A stretch of DNA of 35,331 nt from Rachicladosporium sp. CCFEE 5018 (Eukaryota; Ascomycota; Dothideomycetes; Cladosporiales; Cladosporiaceae). The stretch lies in NCBI GenBank assembly GCA_002077045.2, contig KZ111141.1, positions 2,660,214 to 2,695,544 on the forward strand, given 5' to 3'. The stretch's first letter is position 1. Every line of letters starts with the position of its first letter. The position numbers were made by a program, and so were the translations under genes. Below the pieces are notes generated by a model, which was given only the letters and a program-made list of their open reading frames with translations, was not told the DNA's origin and did no database searches. Below are positions 10,645 through 21,129 of the stretch, one piece after another.

Positions 10645-12838
10645 ATGCCTTTCTGGGACAGCAAAGACAAGGAGAAGTCCGGCGTCTATGCCGATGGCTC
10701 GCCGGACTACCATGATAGCGACATCATATACACACAAGAGGGCGAGATAGCAGAGAACACCGATCAGCTCCAGCGCCGTCTTGGAAATCGACAGATCCAG
10801 CTCATCGCCATTGGAGGTTCCATTGGCACTGCGCTCTTCGTCTCCATTGGCGGTGGTCTCGTGCGCGGAGGACCTGCAAGCTTGTTCCTCGCCTACCTCG
10901 TCTACGCATGCTTCCTCGGCCTGGTCAACAACTGCATTGCTGAGATGACTGTACTCTTCCCTGTATCTGGTGGATTTATTCGCTTGGCAGGCCATTTCGT
11001 AGACGAAGCTTTCGGATTCATGGCCGGATGGAACTTCTTCATCTACGAGGCGCTTCTGATTCCCTTCGAGATCACTGCTCTGACTACCGTGCTCGGATAC
11101 TGGAGTGACCACATCCCGGCCTACAGCATCCCCATTGCGTGTATTGTGAGTACACTATCTGAATATGTTCCAATCTCAGTTGTTCGAATCGGGAACTGAC
11201 GCATTGCATAGGTTTTATACGGGTACGATCTCCCCATATGCGGCAACTCCCAGTGCGACTCTTTTCACTGAAGATCTCTTTGGCCCGAATGATTGCCCCT
11301 CCCCCCTTTACGCGCGTTGTCGACCAGCGCTATTGCGTCCAGAGCACCATTTCTTTGAAGTGAAAATCTCATGAGCGATAGCGACCAGTTTCCTTTCGTA
11401 TCTATTGATGCAGATTCAACTGCGTGTGTGCAGCCAGCGGGCGCACACTCTTCCATAGGCTGGTTGCAATTTGCTTGATTTCGGTGAGACAATACGATAC
11501 TCAGAGCTGACACGTACAAAATAGTCTTCTCAACGTCCTAGCAGTCAGAGCATACGGAGAGGCCGAGTTCTGGCTCTCAGGTGGCAAGGTCATCTTGATC
11601 TTCCTACTGTTCAGCTTCACCTTTGTGACGATGTGCGGCGGCAACCCTGCGAACGATGCGTACGGTTTCAGGTACTGGAAATCGCCCTTGGCGTTCGCCG
11701 AGCATCTGTCGACCGGAAGCATTGGCCGCTTCGAGGGCTTTCTTGCAGCCCTGTGGAGTGCTTCCTTCTGTGTCGTCGGCCCGGAGTACATTTCGATGGT
11801 CGCTGCTGAGGCCAAGCGCCCCCGCATCTACATCAAGAACGCATTCAAGACTGTGTACTGGCGGTTCGGTATCTTTTTCATCGCTGGCGCCCTATTCGCT
11901 GGTATTGTTGTCTCTTCCAAGGACTCGACTCTTGTCGATGTCGTCAATGGCACTGGAACTGGTGGCGGCACTGCTGCGGCCTCGCCCTACGTTATCGCCA
12001 TGTCCAATCTTGGCATCGGTGTCTTGCCCCATATCGTCAACGCCCTCCTCGTGACTTCCATCTTCAGCGCTGGCAACACCTACACTTACTGCGCCACACG
12101 CTCACTCTACGGGCTTGCGCTCGAAGGTCGTGCGCCGAAGATCCTGCGCCACTGCACCAAGGGTGGTGTACCAATTTGGTGCTTCGCCTTCGTCATGATC
12201 TTCCCTTGCCTGTCGTTCCTGCAAGTCAGCAGTGGTTCGAGCAAGGTCTTGGGATGGCTCATCAATCTTGTCACTGCTGGTGGAGTCATCAACTACATTG
12301 TCATGTGTGTGACATACATCTTCTTCTGGCGTGCTGTCAAGGCCCAGAACATTGATCGTCGCACGTTCCCATACAAGGGTTGGTTCCAGCCTTACTCCGT
12401 AAGTTTCCGATCTTTCTCGAATGCTGTGTCATGTCGCTAACACACGATCTCCAGGCATACATTGGTCTCGGCTGGATGCTGTTCATCGTGTTCTTCTACG
12501 GCTACAGCAGCTTCAGGCCATGGAGTGTCGAGAACTTCTTCATCTACTACACCATGTTGATCCTCGGTACGTTCCACCAGCCCTTTCATTCAGCTCAATG
12601 AACCATGAACTAACTCATTACAACAGCACCCATCTTCTTCTTCACCTGGAAGCTTATCAAGAAGACCAAGATCGTCACGCCGATGCGTGCTGATCTTACC
12701 TGGGAGCGTCCCACTGTCGATGCGTACGAATCGACTTTCTTGGACCCGCCCGTCGGTTTCTGGACCGAGATCATCCAGATGGTCGGTATCAAGAGGCAGA
12801 AGGGTGGTGTGGATAGGCGGAGGAGCAGTGTCGCTTAG
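10645..12838 (+). CDS. Amino acid permease (APC superfamily, YAT-type), left copy
   Basis: Five exons (10645-11145, 11212-11222, 11525-12398, 12455-12566, 12627-12838) encode 569 aa. The protein should be a 12-helix, proton-coupled amino acid importer of the plasma membrane. The N-terminus is hydrophilic and carries 'LQRRLGNRQIQLIAIGGSIG', the signature start of helix 1 in fungal amino acid permeases. Further family motifs are 'ALLIPFEITALTTVLGYW', 'NVLAVRAYGEAEFW', 'CGGNPANDAYGFRYW' and 'SIFSAGNTYTYCATRSLYGL'. The C-terminal tail ('PPVGFWTEIIQ') faces the cytosol. Exon 2 is only 11 nt (GTTTTATACGG). It restores the frame and supplies the conserved 'VLYG' between 'IPIACI' and 'LLNVLAV'. The second intron is 302 nt, much longer than the others. 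Substrate preference cannot be read from sequence; general or acidic amino acid permeases are the closest types. Differs from the right copy at about three residues. Confidence 0.93.
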
Positions 12839-14280
12839 ATGCAATATACCAAGGTGGATCAGGCGACTGACATGTAACGAAACTGTGTACAGTCTGTGGG
12901 TGGTAAAGTGAGAGGAATAGCAAAGCTCTCACGAGACAATGACGAAAAGAAGTGTATCAAGCATCTTTCCCACAATTGAGAGAAGCATCGTTACCATAAT
13001 GCCCCTTCAAGTACGGAAAAAACCTGCGGACTATCGCACCGTTCGATGTAGAAGGGCGAAGGTCACGTGGACCCGCCGTGACGTGTAGCAGGACGTGAGA
13101 GATGCTGAACCTCGAAAGTGGTTGGGCTTCCAATACGTTTTACATGAGAGGAGCAGTTGACAAGCCGCTCACGACTGGGAAGACAAACAGTAGCATACAA
13201 ATACGCTTCAAGTCATCGCCTCGACATCTCAGCATCACTGAGCCGACACACGAACATTAGGACTAAGCAGTTAGCGGCTAAGGGCCCTTGACTGCTGTTC
13301 ACTTTCCACTTCTCCTCCAGTCTGATAACCTTCCCTTTTCTCTCCAGCAACTCTTTGACTTTTGGCTTAGATCAAGTGTAGCAAGTCGGCATCCTCTTCT
13401 CCACCAGTATCGCAGCACGCTGACAATCGCTCAGTACCTGTTCTTTTCAGTCCAATCGCTGAAACTCGACCACCGTCGATTTACGATTATCATCATTTTT
13501 CGAACCCGCGAGGTGCTCACTGAGCTTGCTCACAGCAGTCTTGCACCGTGTCCTTGGCCTTGCACTGCCGCCTTGTGACGCGAAGAACGCTTTTCATCAT
13601 GGCTGTCTCGCACCGCGAGACGGCGTGGAGAAGAGGAGTACTGTGCTTTTGCTCATACTGGTGAAGCTGGAATACACGGCTGACAACGGCCAAGCAGCTC
13701 AACGGCGTGTTCGCATACTGTAGTCATAAGGTATTCTCAACACGCGATCTGCTTCGATGCCCCTCATTTTCTGTGAAATGCCCATCTACGTACAACAAAT
13801 GCTTCTTCAGCTCGCTACTTGTGCGATACCGATCCTCGAGGATCATCCTTGATTTCACACAATCACACCACAGCAGCTGCAACAGCGAGTAAGTCAGCAG
13901 GAAGGTGCAGCTCAGAGCATGCAGGAAGTCACTTCCGAGATCCCATATGGGACTTTTCTGCAGTCGCATCAGTTGGGCCACAAGATGGCCGAGACTCCAG
14001 TGGAGCAGATCTGGGCTCACGCATCATGAAACGAGCGACCCGCTCTCCATCATCGAAGTAACAAATTAGTCCTTTACTTCTCCAAGCCTGAACATAGTCT
14101 CTCCGCAGCTGTGTGAGCGGCTAGGTAAAAACGAGGATGGCCTACATCGTGCGAGAGCGAACCCATTGATCTGATCAAAGTTCGCTAGCATTATTACGTC
14201 ATGTATCTCATTCTCTAATGCGAATACCACGCTATGCAATCAACCATTCCGCATCGCAAGCCCACCACAAACCGGTCCGC
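12839..14280. other. Convergent intergenic region between the permease and VPS13, left copy
   Basis: The permease (+) and VPS13 (-) end toward each other here with 1.4 kb between them, long for fungal convergent genes. The region contains a CACGTG/TGACGTG pair at 13064-13085, a CT-rich tract at about 13295-13355 and a small ATG frame at 13599-13664 in good context ('catcatggc'). These suggest a possible unannotated transcript on the plus strand. No recognised protein family is present. The right copy has the same layout. Confidence 0.4.
13064..13085. promoter_or_regulatory. CACGTG E-box next to a TGACGTG site, left copy
   Basis: A palindromic CACGTG (13064-13069) lies 9 nt before TGACGTG (13079-13085). 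The first is the core site of bHLH regulators and the second resembles CRE/bZIP sites. The pair is preserved in the right copy at 21355-21376. Neither neighbouring known gene starts nearby, so the pair may serve an unannotated transcript or be fortuitous. Confidence 0.3.
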
Positions 14281-14405
14281 TCAACCCTTCGCATTCCACC
14301 TATCGTTATACGCATTCACCGCCACCGCAACCTGCTTATACAACCAATTGCGACTCCCCTCATCCGCGATAGGGATGAAAGGCCCGTTTGTCCCTCCCTT
14401 GAGCG
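14281..14405 (-). CDS. VPS13: VPS13, C-terminal fragment cut by the assembly gap
   Basis: The minus strand encodes the last 41 residues of VPS13 ('ITLKGGTNGPF...' to '...YNDRWNAKG') and the stop codon at 14281-14283. The visible amino-acid sequence is identical to the end of the complete gene at 22573-32346. The fragment is the tail of the C-terminal PH-like domain. It ends because the known sequence ends at the N run, not because of a visible mutation, so it is better seen as a truncated contig end than a pseudogene. Confidence 0.9.
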
Positions 14406-14505
14406 NNNNNNNNNNNNNNNNNNNNNNNNNNNNNNNNNNNNNNNNNNNNNNNNNNNNNNNNNNNNNNNNNNNNNNNNNNNNNNNNNNNNNNNNNNNNNNN
14501 NNNNN
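14406..14505. other. Assembly gap of exactly 100 N
   Basis: The run of unknown bases is exactly 100 long, a size commonly used as a placeholder for a scaffold gap of unknown length. The left flank is VPS13 coding sequence on the minus strand; the right flank is C2H2 coding sequence on the plus strand. The two flanks are the two ends of the duplicated block. Confidence 0.99.
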
Positions 14506-14847
14506 CCTCCGAGCGCACAGATCTCGCGGCCGCCTCTCACGTCCAATCCATCGTCTGGCTACAATCCCCCTCAGATCCTTGAGCCGCCTACGGGTCATCA
14601 GAATGGCAGTGGTCACAACAGCCCACATCTCAGCAACGCCATGGGCTGGCAGTCACCCCACAGCGGCATGTCAACGAATGGGCACGACTCGCAATATGGT
14701 TTCGGACCTGACAGCAATCAATATGCCGTAGCTCCTGGGCAGCCGATGTACTACCATCAACAACGTCCGCATAGTACTGGTCCCATGGACTATCAAAACC
14801 AGATGCGTGGACCTGGACCGGAGATGTGGGCACAGCATCATTCTTAG
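14506..14847 (+). CDS. C2H2 transcription factor, 3' fragment after the assembly gap
   Basis: The frame opens directly at the gap edge with 'PPSAQISRPPLTSNP' and runs 113 codons to the stop at 14845-14847 ('AQHHS' then TAG). It is the Pro/Ser/Gln-rich C-terminal part of the factor encoded complete at 4907-6561, without the zinc fingers, and its nucleotides are identical over this length. The missing 5' part is hidden by, or absent because of, the N run. Read with the left copy this is most simply the other allele of the same gene. Confidence 0.88.
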   Translation, partial: PPSAQISRPPLTSNPSSGYNPPQILEPPTGHQNGSGHNSPHLSNAMGWQSPHSGMSTNGHDSQYGFGPDSNQYAVAPGQPMYYHQQRPHSTGPMDYQNQMRGPGPEMWAQHHS

Positions 14848-15965
14848 GAGGACGAACGCTCGAATATAGCTCCACTCGCGCCTGTGCAGGACGAAGCTGC
14901 GTCCGCTGAGCCCGTCATCAAACACGAGGAGACGGAGAATGCCGTAGATCCATCACTCATCTACCCTACGCTCGCACAACCGAAGCCTATTAGCCAGACA
15001 AGATCCGTCGGCTCAGTGAGCTACTCGCCACCACCGAAGATCCAGAGAAAAACTCTCTAGATAATTGAGCGCTTGCTTGAGCACTTCCAGCACCTCTCTG
15101 GTGTGCGGCTCTGCAGCGCGCTACTCCACGGAGAGCTCAACCTGCACGAAATCATTTCCTATGTCATCGAGGTCTCTCTAGACCATCACCACACGACTGA
15201 GCCTCTACACGGCTCCTAATCACCGGCGATACGCGACCATACAGTTGCGCATCGTCCGCATAATGCATCGACTTTTCCCTCATCTCTAGCATGACGAGTG
15301 TACGACCCGGATGGCGCTGGTGTACTATACCTGCCTGGCTCTTTCAGGGGCCGGGCATTGAAAATTCTGGACGGGTGTGGGGCGTGTAATGGATGGTTTC
15401 GCAAAGGGTTAGAATGTAACAGATGGGAATCGAGGGCGTAATACCACTGGCGTATGGGAGTGCTTCTGAACGCCAGAAGCCTGCTTGAGGAGACAGTGTG
15501 AGAGTATGGAAGCTTTTTGACCCACCACTGCGTCTCACTTGTCCGTTGTTACCTTCAGCGTGGCAGTTTCGTGTGGTGCCCTGCTGTGATCGTGCCTTCC
15601 TCGCTAATAGACGCCTGCGTTCCTTCCAGCTTGACTTCAACCTCATGGCGGACACTCTCGCAGGGCACTACCACAACAAATCAATCTGCACTTGCCTCCA
15701 CATAACGCCCACACTTGGGCGTCTCGGATCGACCGTTGGATTCATCAGAACATCATACAAACGCATTGCATCCCGCGCATTGTAACTCGCTACTTCCTTC
15801 GCACTTCCCGCATCAAGCCGCGTACCACTACTTCACGCAAACACTCGACCAGACGGACGGATTACAGGGTCTCTTCTACCGCATATCTCCTTGTCGAGTC
15901 ATTTGTTTACCACCCATGGTCGCTGGCCGCTCCAGGCAACAACGCGCGTGCGAGATTCGAGGGAG
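14848..15965. other. Right-copy region between the C2H2 fragment and the F-box-like gene
   Basis: Counterpart of 6562-7676. The in-frame tail after the TAG is present, but one C is missing after 'cctattagcc' (near 14994), so the reading frame changes and ends at a different stop near 15058-15060. No other gene is supportable. The promoter and leader of the F-box-like gene should lie in the right half. Confidence 0.45.
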
Positions 15966-17259
15966 ATGTCGGCACTACCAGATGCACGGGAGGATACGAT
16001 GGAATTGCCCTTGACGGATAGGTCACTACGGCAGGATGAAGCTGGGAAGAAGCGCAAGACTAGGTCTTCTGTGCATCCCATCGGTGAGGCTGTCAAGAGG
16101 TCTAAGATGCGCTTGAGGTCACGCACGGGAACAGAGAATCATGATGGGGAACTGGGGGTTGAAACCGAAGGGATGGCGGACGGGTTGATGAGCGGAGGCT
16201 CGCCTGTATGTGGCAAGGGCAAAGGGAAGCAGAAGGTGGAAGTGGAGGTCAAGCCCTTCAGACTCATGGACCTGCCGACAGAGATGCGCCTGGAGATCTA
16301 CCGCGCGTGTTTGACGCGACCTTACCCCATCATGCTCTCGAAAGAGCTCACGCCTGTCCCCAAGGCAACGGCTTATGAGGCTGTGGACGAGAACCAGCAG
16401 CCCTTAACGAGTGTCAGCGATCCAGCATCTCTCACCGCCATGATGGCCGTTCCCACCACATCCACCGCGGCCCAACCCCGTCCATGGCGCCGTGCAGTCC
16501 GCTCTCTGCATCGCGGCCCGGTAGCAACTACCGGACACCCGAACAGCACGAATCCTATGACTGTCTACGCCGGCGTCCACCGCTCTTCACCGCAAAGCAC
16601 CCCTGCCACTGCCACTGCGTCTGGCAGCGCCGAAGACCTCCTCAGCCCAGTCCGCGCAGCTCGTTCTCAAGACGCCGACCCGCTACTCGTCACGATCCTC
16701 CGCACCAATAAGCTGGTCTACAAGGAAGCTCGCAACATCCTCTACGGCGACAATGTCTTCACCCTCGACCTCAACACCGCGCAATATACCCTCTCAGCCC
16801 TGCACCAGCGCTCCCGTGGCCAGATCAAACGCATTCACGTCACGATCCCAACGCACAATGACATCTTGGAGCGCTTCGCCGAGGTCGTGAGGCTGAGCTT
16901 CAGGTACTGCTGGCGCTTAAGGCAGCTGTGCATCAACATGCCTTTCGTCATTCCAGGCGCGGACGGCAATGGGACCAATGGTAACACCACTGTGTATGCG
17001 AACGCCTTTGATATTCTGAGGTGGTTGCCGAAGCAGTGCGAGATTGTGCTCGAGGGGAATGTCTGTGAGGAGGTAAGGAGCGTTGTGGACAAGAACGCCA
17101 ACCTGGCGAAGGACCTTGATGAGGTGAGTGTGGTCCTATCGTATCATGTTGGAGAGGTAGACTGACGTGATGGTGCAGGTTGCTTATGCCAGGCGGCAGC
17201 TCATCTCGAACGACAACGACAGGGCGCTGAGGGATGCGCACAGGGCGTTTCGATGTTGA
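15966..17259 (+). CDS. F-box-like protein, right copy
   Basis: Exons 15966-17123 and 17179-17259 encode 412 aa, with the same start context, intron position and length as the left copy. The F-box-like motif reads 'LPTEMRLEIYRACL' (Val to Met against the other copy). Roughly 19 residues differ; ten fall in the basic, disordered first ~80 residues, one is in the F-box-like motif, one (Pro to Leu) is in the second exon, and the rest are scattered. Both copies are fully open, so neither is a pseudogene by sequence. The role is probably as a substrate adaptor of an SCF-type ubiquitin ligase, inferred only from the motif. Confidence 0.8.
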
Positions 17260-18935
17260 GAGTGGTTTTGTCGGTGTCTCATTGAACGAGAAAGGTGTTA
17301 TGCTTTCACGACCAGGATGATGGCCATTGTTGGTCACTACTGAGGCTGCGCGACGGCAAGCATTGTCGAACACTCTTGCGCGCAAGTCTTACTATGTGTG
17401 GCGATGGCCTCGCCATGACGAGCGCGAAACGGAGGGCATTGAGCTGTTGAACAGAGTGACCCGTTGGGTTTTCCGAGCAGAACGATGGTTTCGCTATGAC
17501 GAGCGCAAGACGGAGGGCATGAACTTGTTGGACAGAGCAGCTCTTGGGTTTGGCAGAGGAACGGAAGACTTCGGACTCACGCATGGCGCGAAGGAAGACC
17601 TGGGCACTCCTGAGCAGTCTTCACAGGGCGCAACGACTGCAAGTCGTACGAAAGCGGTAGGCGATTACCTGCGCTTGAACGAGAACAGGACTGTATGATA
17701 CGAAAGCATTGACTATTGGACTTTCGGTCTAGTTGGAGATTGCATACTGCGTCAAGCTTTGACTGTTCAACGGCAGCATACCGCGTTCCGCCCGTGACCC
17801 ATGTCGCTGATCAGACGATACTGGGGATACTGCTTCCCTTATCAGACACATGTTCCTGTACTTGCATGATAAGCCACTCGGTTGTAGTAGGCGTGGCGCT
17901 GTGATATCTCTCGGGTGTGGAGGGAAGGCTCGTGCCGTATCGGCTAGGCCGTATCGATCGACACCTGTTCGGAGTACTGAGTTGTGAGTTGAAGAGCGAA
18001 CTTCTGCATTCTCAGCATACCACTCCCTACTCCATGAATGGGGCATGGAGCCCTTTGCTTTCCTTGGGCATTTCTGGTCCATACTAGGAGCGGAGGCCTC
18101 TTTCGAGAGGTATCGCGTGCATAGTGTCGATGGTGGCAAATCAACATACACACCAACATCTGGGACGTCACATCTGACTTCGCCCACTCCATACCATTTC
18201 TTGGCTCGAAGTCAACCCCACTTCCCAGTACCTCTCGGAGCCCAGATCGTTTAGTGTTGCCGCGCACCCGGAGAAGTTGAGATGATGACTGTGCCACTTT
18301 ACGACAAGGCTGCTGGCGAGCGTGCATGCATGCTGCCCATGTGCAGGACCGGAGTCACTGCGGTGGCATTCCAATCTGCTTATCACGCCCAAATACCAAT
18401 TGCGGTCTTGTTCGCAGCAAGATGGAACCCAGAACACGAGATCGATGACCATCGGAGCTGTGCGCTTCCGGTTAGCGAATTGCTTGGCTTGACAAAACGC
18501 GCAGTAAATCTTACCGATCGCGTGGGAGAGGAACCCTGAGGCTCGAACCTTTGATAAGGAACCCCGCCTTGTCAGTGCCATGCCATGCAGCCTTTGCAGA
18601 TCCACGCCACGCACATCGCCGCCTTACTGCGCAAAAGAAAGGCGAGAGGATTCGGTGCCAGGCCGCAAAGCAAAGCTAGTACTGGTCGAGTCGCGTGCCC
18701 TGCCCGCTCGACGCCTCTGCCCAGGCCCCGTCGTGACATCAAACCTTACTCCACCACTCCAGCTAGCCTGCATCCACTCCGCCAACCCATGTCTCTCTTA
18801 AAGTCAGCGGTCCCGTGGCGTAGTACACGGCTTTGAGATTCTTTCTGATCTTCCTCCTTCTCTACCACACTCTCTGCGCATTGCGCTCTTTATCACTAAC
18901 CCGACCTCTCGCCATATTTTGGCGACACATCCACC
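17260..18935. other. Right-copy intergenic region between the F-box-like gene and the permease
   Basis: Counterpart of 8971-10644 with scattered substitutions. Apart from the tandem repeat at 17410-17571 I see no supportable gene. A frame from about 17327 to 17698 is open through both repeat units but has no ATG near its start and is broken in the left copy. Confidence 0.4.
17410..17571 (+). repeat. Two tandem ~81-nt units, right copy
   Basis: Unit 1 begins at 17410 and unit 2 at 17491, a period of 81 nt (27 codons). In the open frame the units translate to related segments starting 'RHDERETEGIELLNR' and 'RYDERKTEGMNLLDR'. The left copy has one nucleotide fewer in unit 1. Confidence 0.7.
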
Positions 18936-21129
18936 ATGCCTTTCTGGGACAGCAAAGACAAGGAGAAGTCCGGCGTCTATGCTGATGGCTCGCCGGACTA
19001 CCATGATAGCGACATCATATACACACAAGAGGGCGAGATAGCAGAGAACACCGATCAGCTCCAGCGCCGTCTCGGAAATCGACAGATCCAGCTCATCGCC
19101 ATTGGAGGTTCCATCGGCACTGCGCTCTTCGTCTCCATCGGCGGTGGTCTCGTGCGCGGAGGACCTGCAAGCTTGTTCCTCGCCTACCTCGTCTACGCAT
19201 GCTTCCTCGGCCTGGTCAACAACTGCATTGCTGAGATGACTGTACTCTTCCCTGTATCTGGTGGATTTATTCGCTTGGCAGGCCATTTCGTAGACGAAGC
19301 TTTCGGATTCATGGCCGGATGGAACTTCTTCATCTACGAGGCGCTTCTGATTCCCTTCGAGATCACTGCTCTGACTACCGTGCTCGGATACTGGAGTGAC
19401 CACATCCCGGCCTACAGCATCCCCATTGCGTGTATTGTGAGTACACTATCTGAATATGTTCCAATTTCAGTTGTTCGAATCGGGAACTGACGCATTGCAT
19501 AGGTTTTATACGGGTACGATCTCCCCATATGCGGCAACTCCCAGTGCGACTCTTTTTACAGAAGATCTCTTTGGCCCGAATGATTGCCGCTCCCCCCTTT
19601 ACGCGCGTTGCCACCCAGCGCTATTGCGTCCAGAGCACCATTTCCTTGAAGTGGAAATCTCATGAGCGATAGCGACCAGTTTCCTTTCGGATTCATTGAT
19701 GCAGATTCAACTACGTGTGTGCAGCCAGCGGGCGCACACTCTTTCATAGGCTGGTTGCAATTTGCTTGATTTCGGTGAGACGATACGGTACTCAGAGCTG
19801 ACACGTACAAAATAGTCTTCTCAACGTCCTAGCAGTCAGGGCATACGGAGAGGCCGAGTTCTGGCTCTCAGGTGGCAAGGTCATCTTGATCTTCCTACTG
19901 TTCAGCTTCACCTTTGTGACGATGTGCGGCGGCAACCCTGCGAACGATGCGTACGGTTTCAGGTACTGGAAATCGCCCTTGGCGTTCGCCGAGCATCTGT
20001 CGACCGGAAGCATTGGCCGCTTCGAGGGCTTTCTTGCAGCCCTGTGGAGTGCTTCCTTCTGTGTCGTCGGCCCGGAGTACATTTCGATGGTCGCTGCTGA
20101 GGCCAAGCGCCCCCGCATCTACATCAAGAACGCATTCAAGACTGTGTACTGGCGGTTCGGTATCTTTTTCATCGCTGGCGCCCTGTTCGCTGGTATCGTT
20201 GTCTCTTCCAAGGATCCGACTCTTCTCGATGTCGTCAATGGCACTGGAACCGGTGGCGGCACTGCTGCGGCCTCGCCCTACGTTATCGCCATGTCCAATC
20301 TTGGCATCGGTGTCTTGCCCCACATCGTCAATGCCCTCCTCGTGACTTCCATCTTCAGCGCTGGCAACACCTACACTTACTGCGCCACACGCTCACTCTA
20401 CGGGCTTGCGCTCGAGGGTCGTGCGCCGAAGATCCTGCGCCACTGCACCAAGGGTGGTGTGCCAATCTGGTGCTTCGCCTTCGTCATGATCTTCCCTTGC
20501 CTGTCGTTCCTGCAAGTCAGCAGCGGATCGAGCAAGGTTCTCGGATGGCTCATCAATCTTGTCACTGCTGGTGGTGTCATCAACTACATCGTCATGTGCG
20601 TGACATACATCTTCTTCTGGCGCGCTGTCAAGGCCCAGAACATTGATCGTCGCACGTTCCCCTACAAGGGTTGGTTCCAGCCTTACTCCGTAAGTTTCCT
20701 ATCTTTCTCGAATGCTGTGTCATGTCGCTAACACAGGATGTCCAGGCATACATTGGTCTCGGCTGGATGCTGTTCATCGTGTTCTTCTACGGCTACAGCA
20801 GCTTCAGGCCATGGAGTGTCGAGAACTTCTTCATCTACTACACCATGTTGATCCTCGGTACGTTCCACCAGCCCTTTCATCCAGCTCAATGAACCATGAA
20901 CTAACTCATTACAACAGCACCCATCTTCTTCTTCAGCTGGAAGCTTATCAAGAAGACCAAGATCGTCACGCCGATGCGTGCTGATCTTACCTGGGAGCGT
21001 CCCACTGTCGATGCGTACGAATCGACTTTCTTGGACCCGCCCGTCGGTTTCTGGACCGAGATCATCCAGATGGTCGGTATCAAGAGGCAGAAGGGTGGTG
21101 TGGACAGGCGGAGGAGCAGTGTCGCTTAG
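18936..21129 (+). CDS. Amino acid permease (APC superfamily, YAT-type), right copy
   Basis: Exons 18936-19436, 19503-19513 (11 nt), 19816-20689, 20746-20857 and 20918-21129 encode 569 aa with the same structure as the left copy. The 11-nt microexon, its flanking splice sites and the 302-nt second intron are all conserved, which supports the gene model. Exon 1 is identical at the protein level; the differences I see are Ser to Pro and Val to Leu in 'KDPTLLDV' (a loop) and Thr to Ser in 'FFFSWK'. Most nucleotide differences in the exons are silent, as expected for a gene under purifying selection. Expected to be a plasma-membrane amino acid importer; substrate unknown. Confidence 0.93.

Larger units (their letters stand above)
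6220..14405. repeat. Left copy of an 8.2 kb near-identical block
   Basis: This block matches 14506-22697 in the same orientation along its whole length. It contains the 3' part of the C2H2 gene, the F-box-like gene, the permease, the following intergenic region and the last 41 codons of VPS13. Matching points lie 8286 nt apart at the left end, 8289 at the F-box-like gene, 8291 at the permease and 8292 at VPS13, so there are a few small indels as well as scattered substitutions. It stops exactly at the N run. Confidence 0.97.

Noticed and set aside
11173..11190. 'gttcgaatc' resembling a tRNA B box inside permease intron 1
   Set aside because: No A box, acceptor stem or cloverleaf can be drawn around it, and the intron is only 66 nt.
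56..13000. A biosynthetic or defence gene cluster
   Set aside because: The genes are unrelated housekeeping and regulatory functions with no synthase, tailoring enzyme, nuclease or NLR-type gene.
14281..14405. VPS13 fragment as a pseudogene or gene relic
   Set aside because: Its end is the edge of the N run and the coding sequence is intact and identical to the full gene, so truncation by the assembly is the simpler reading.
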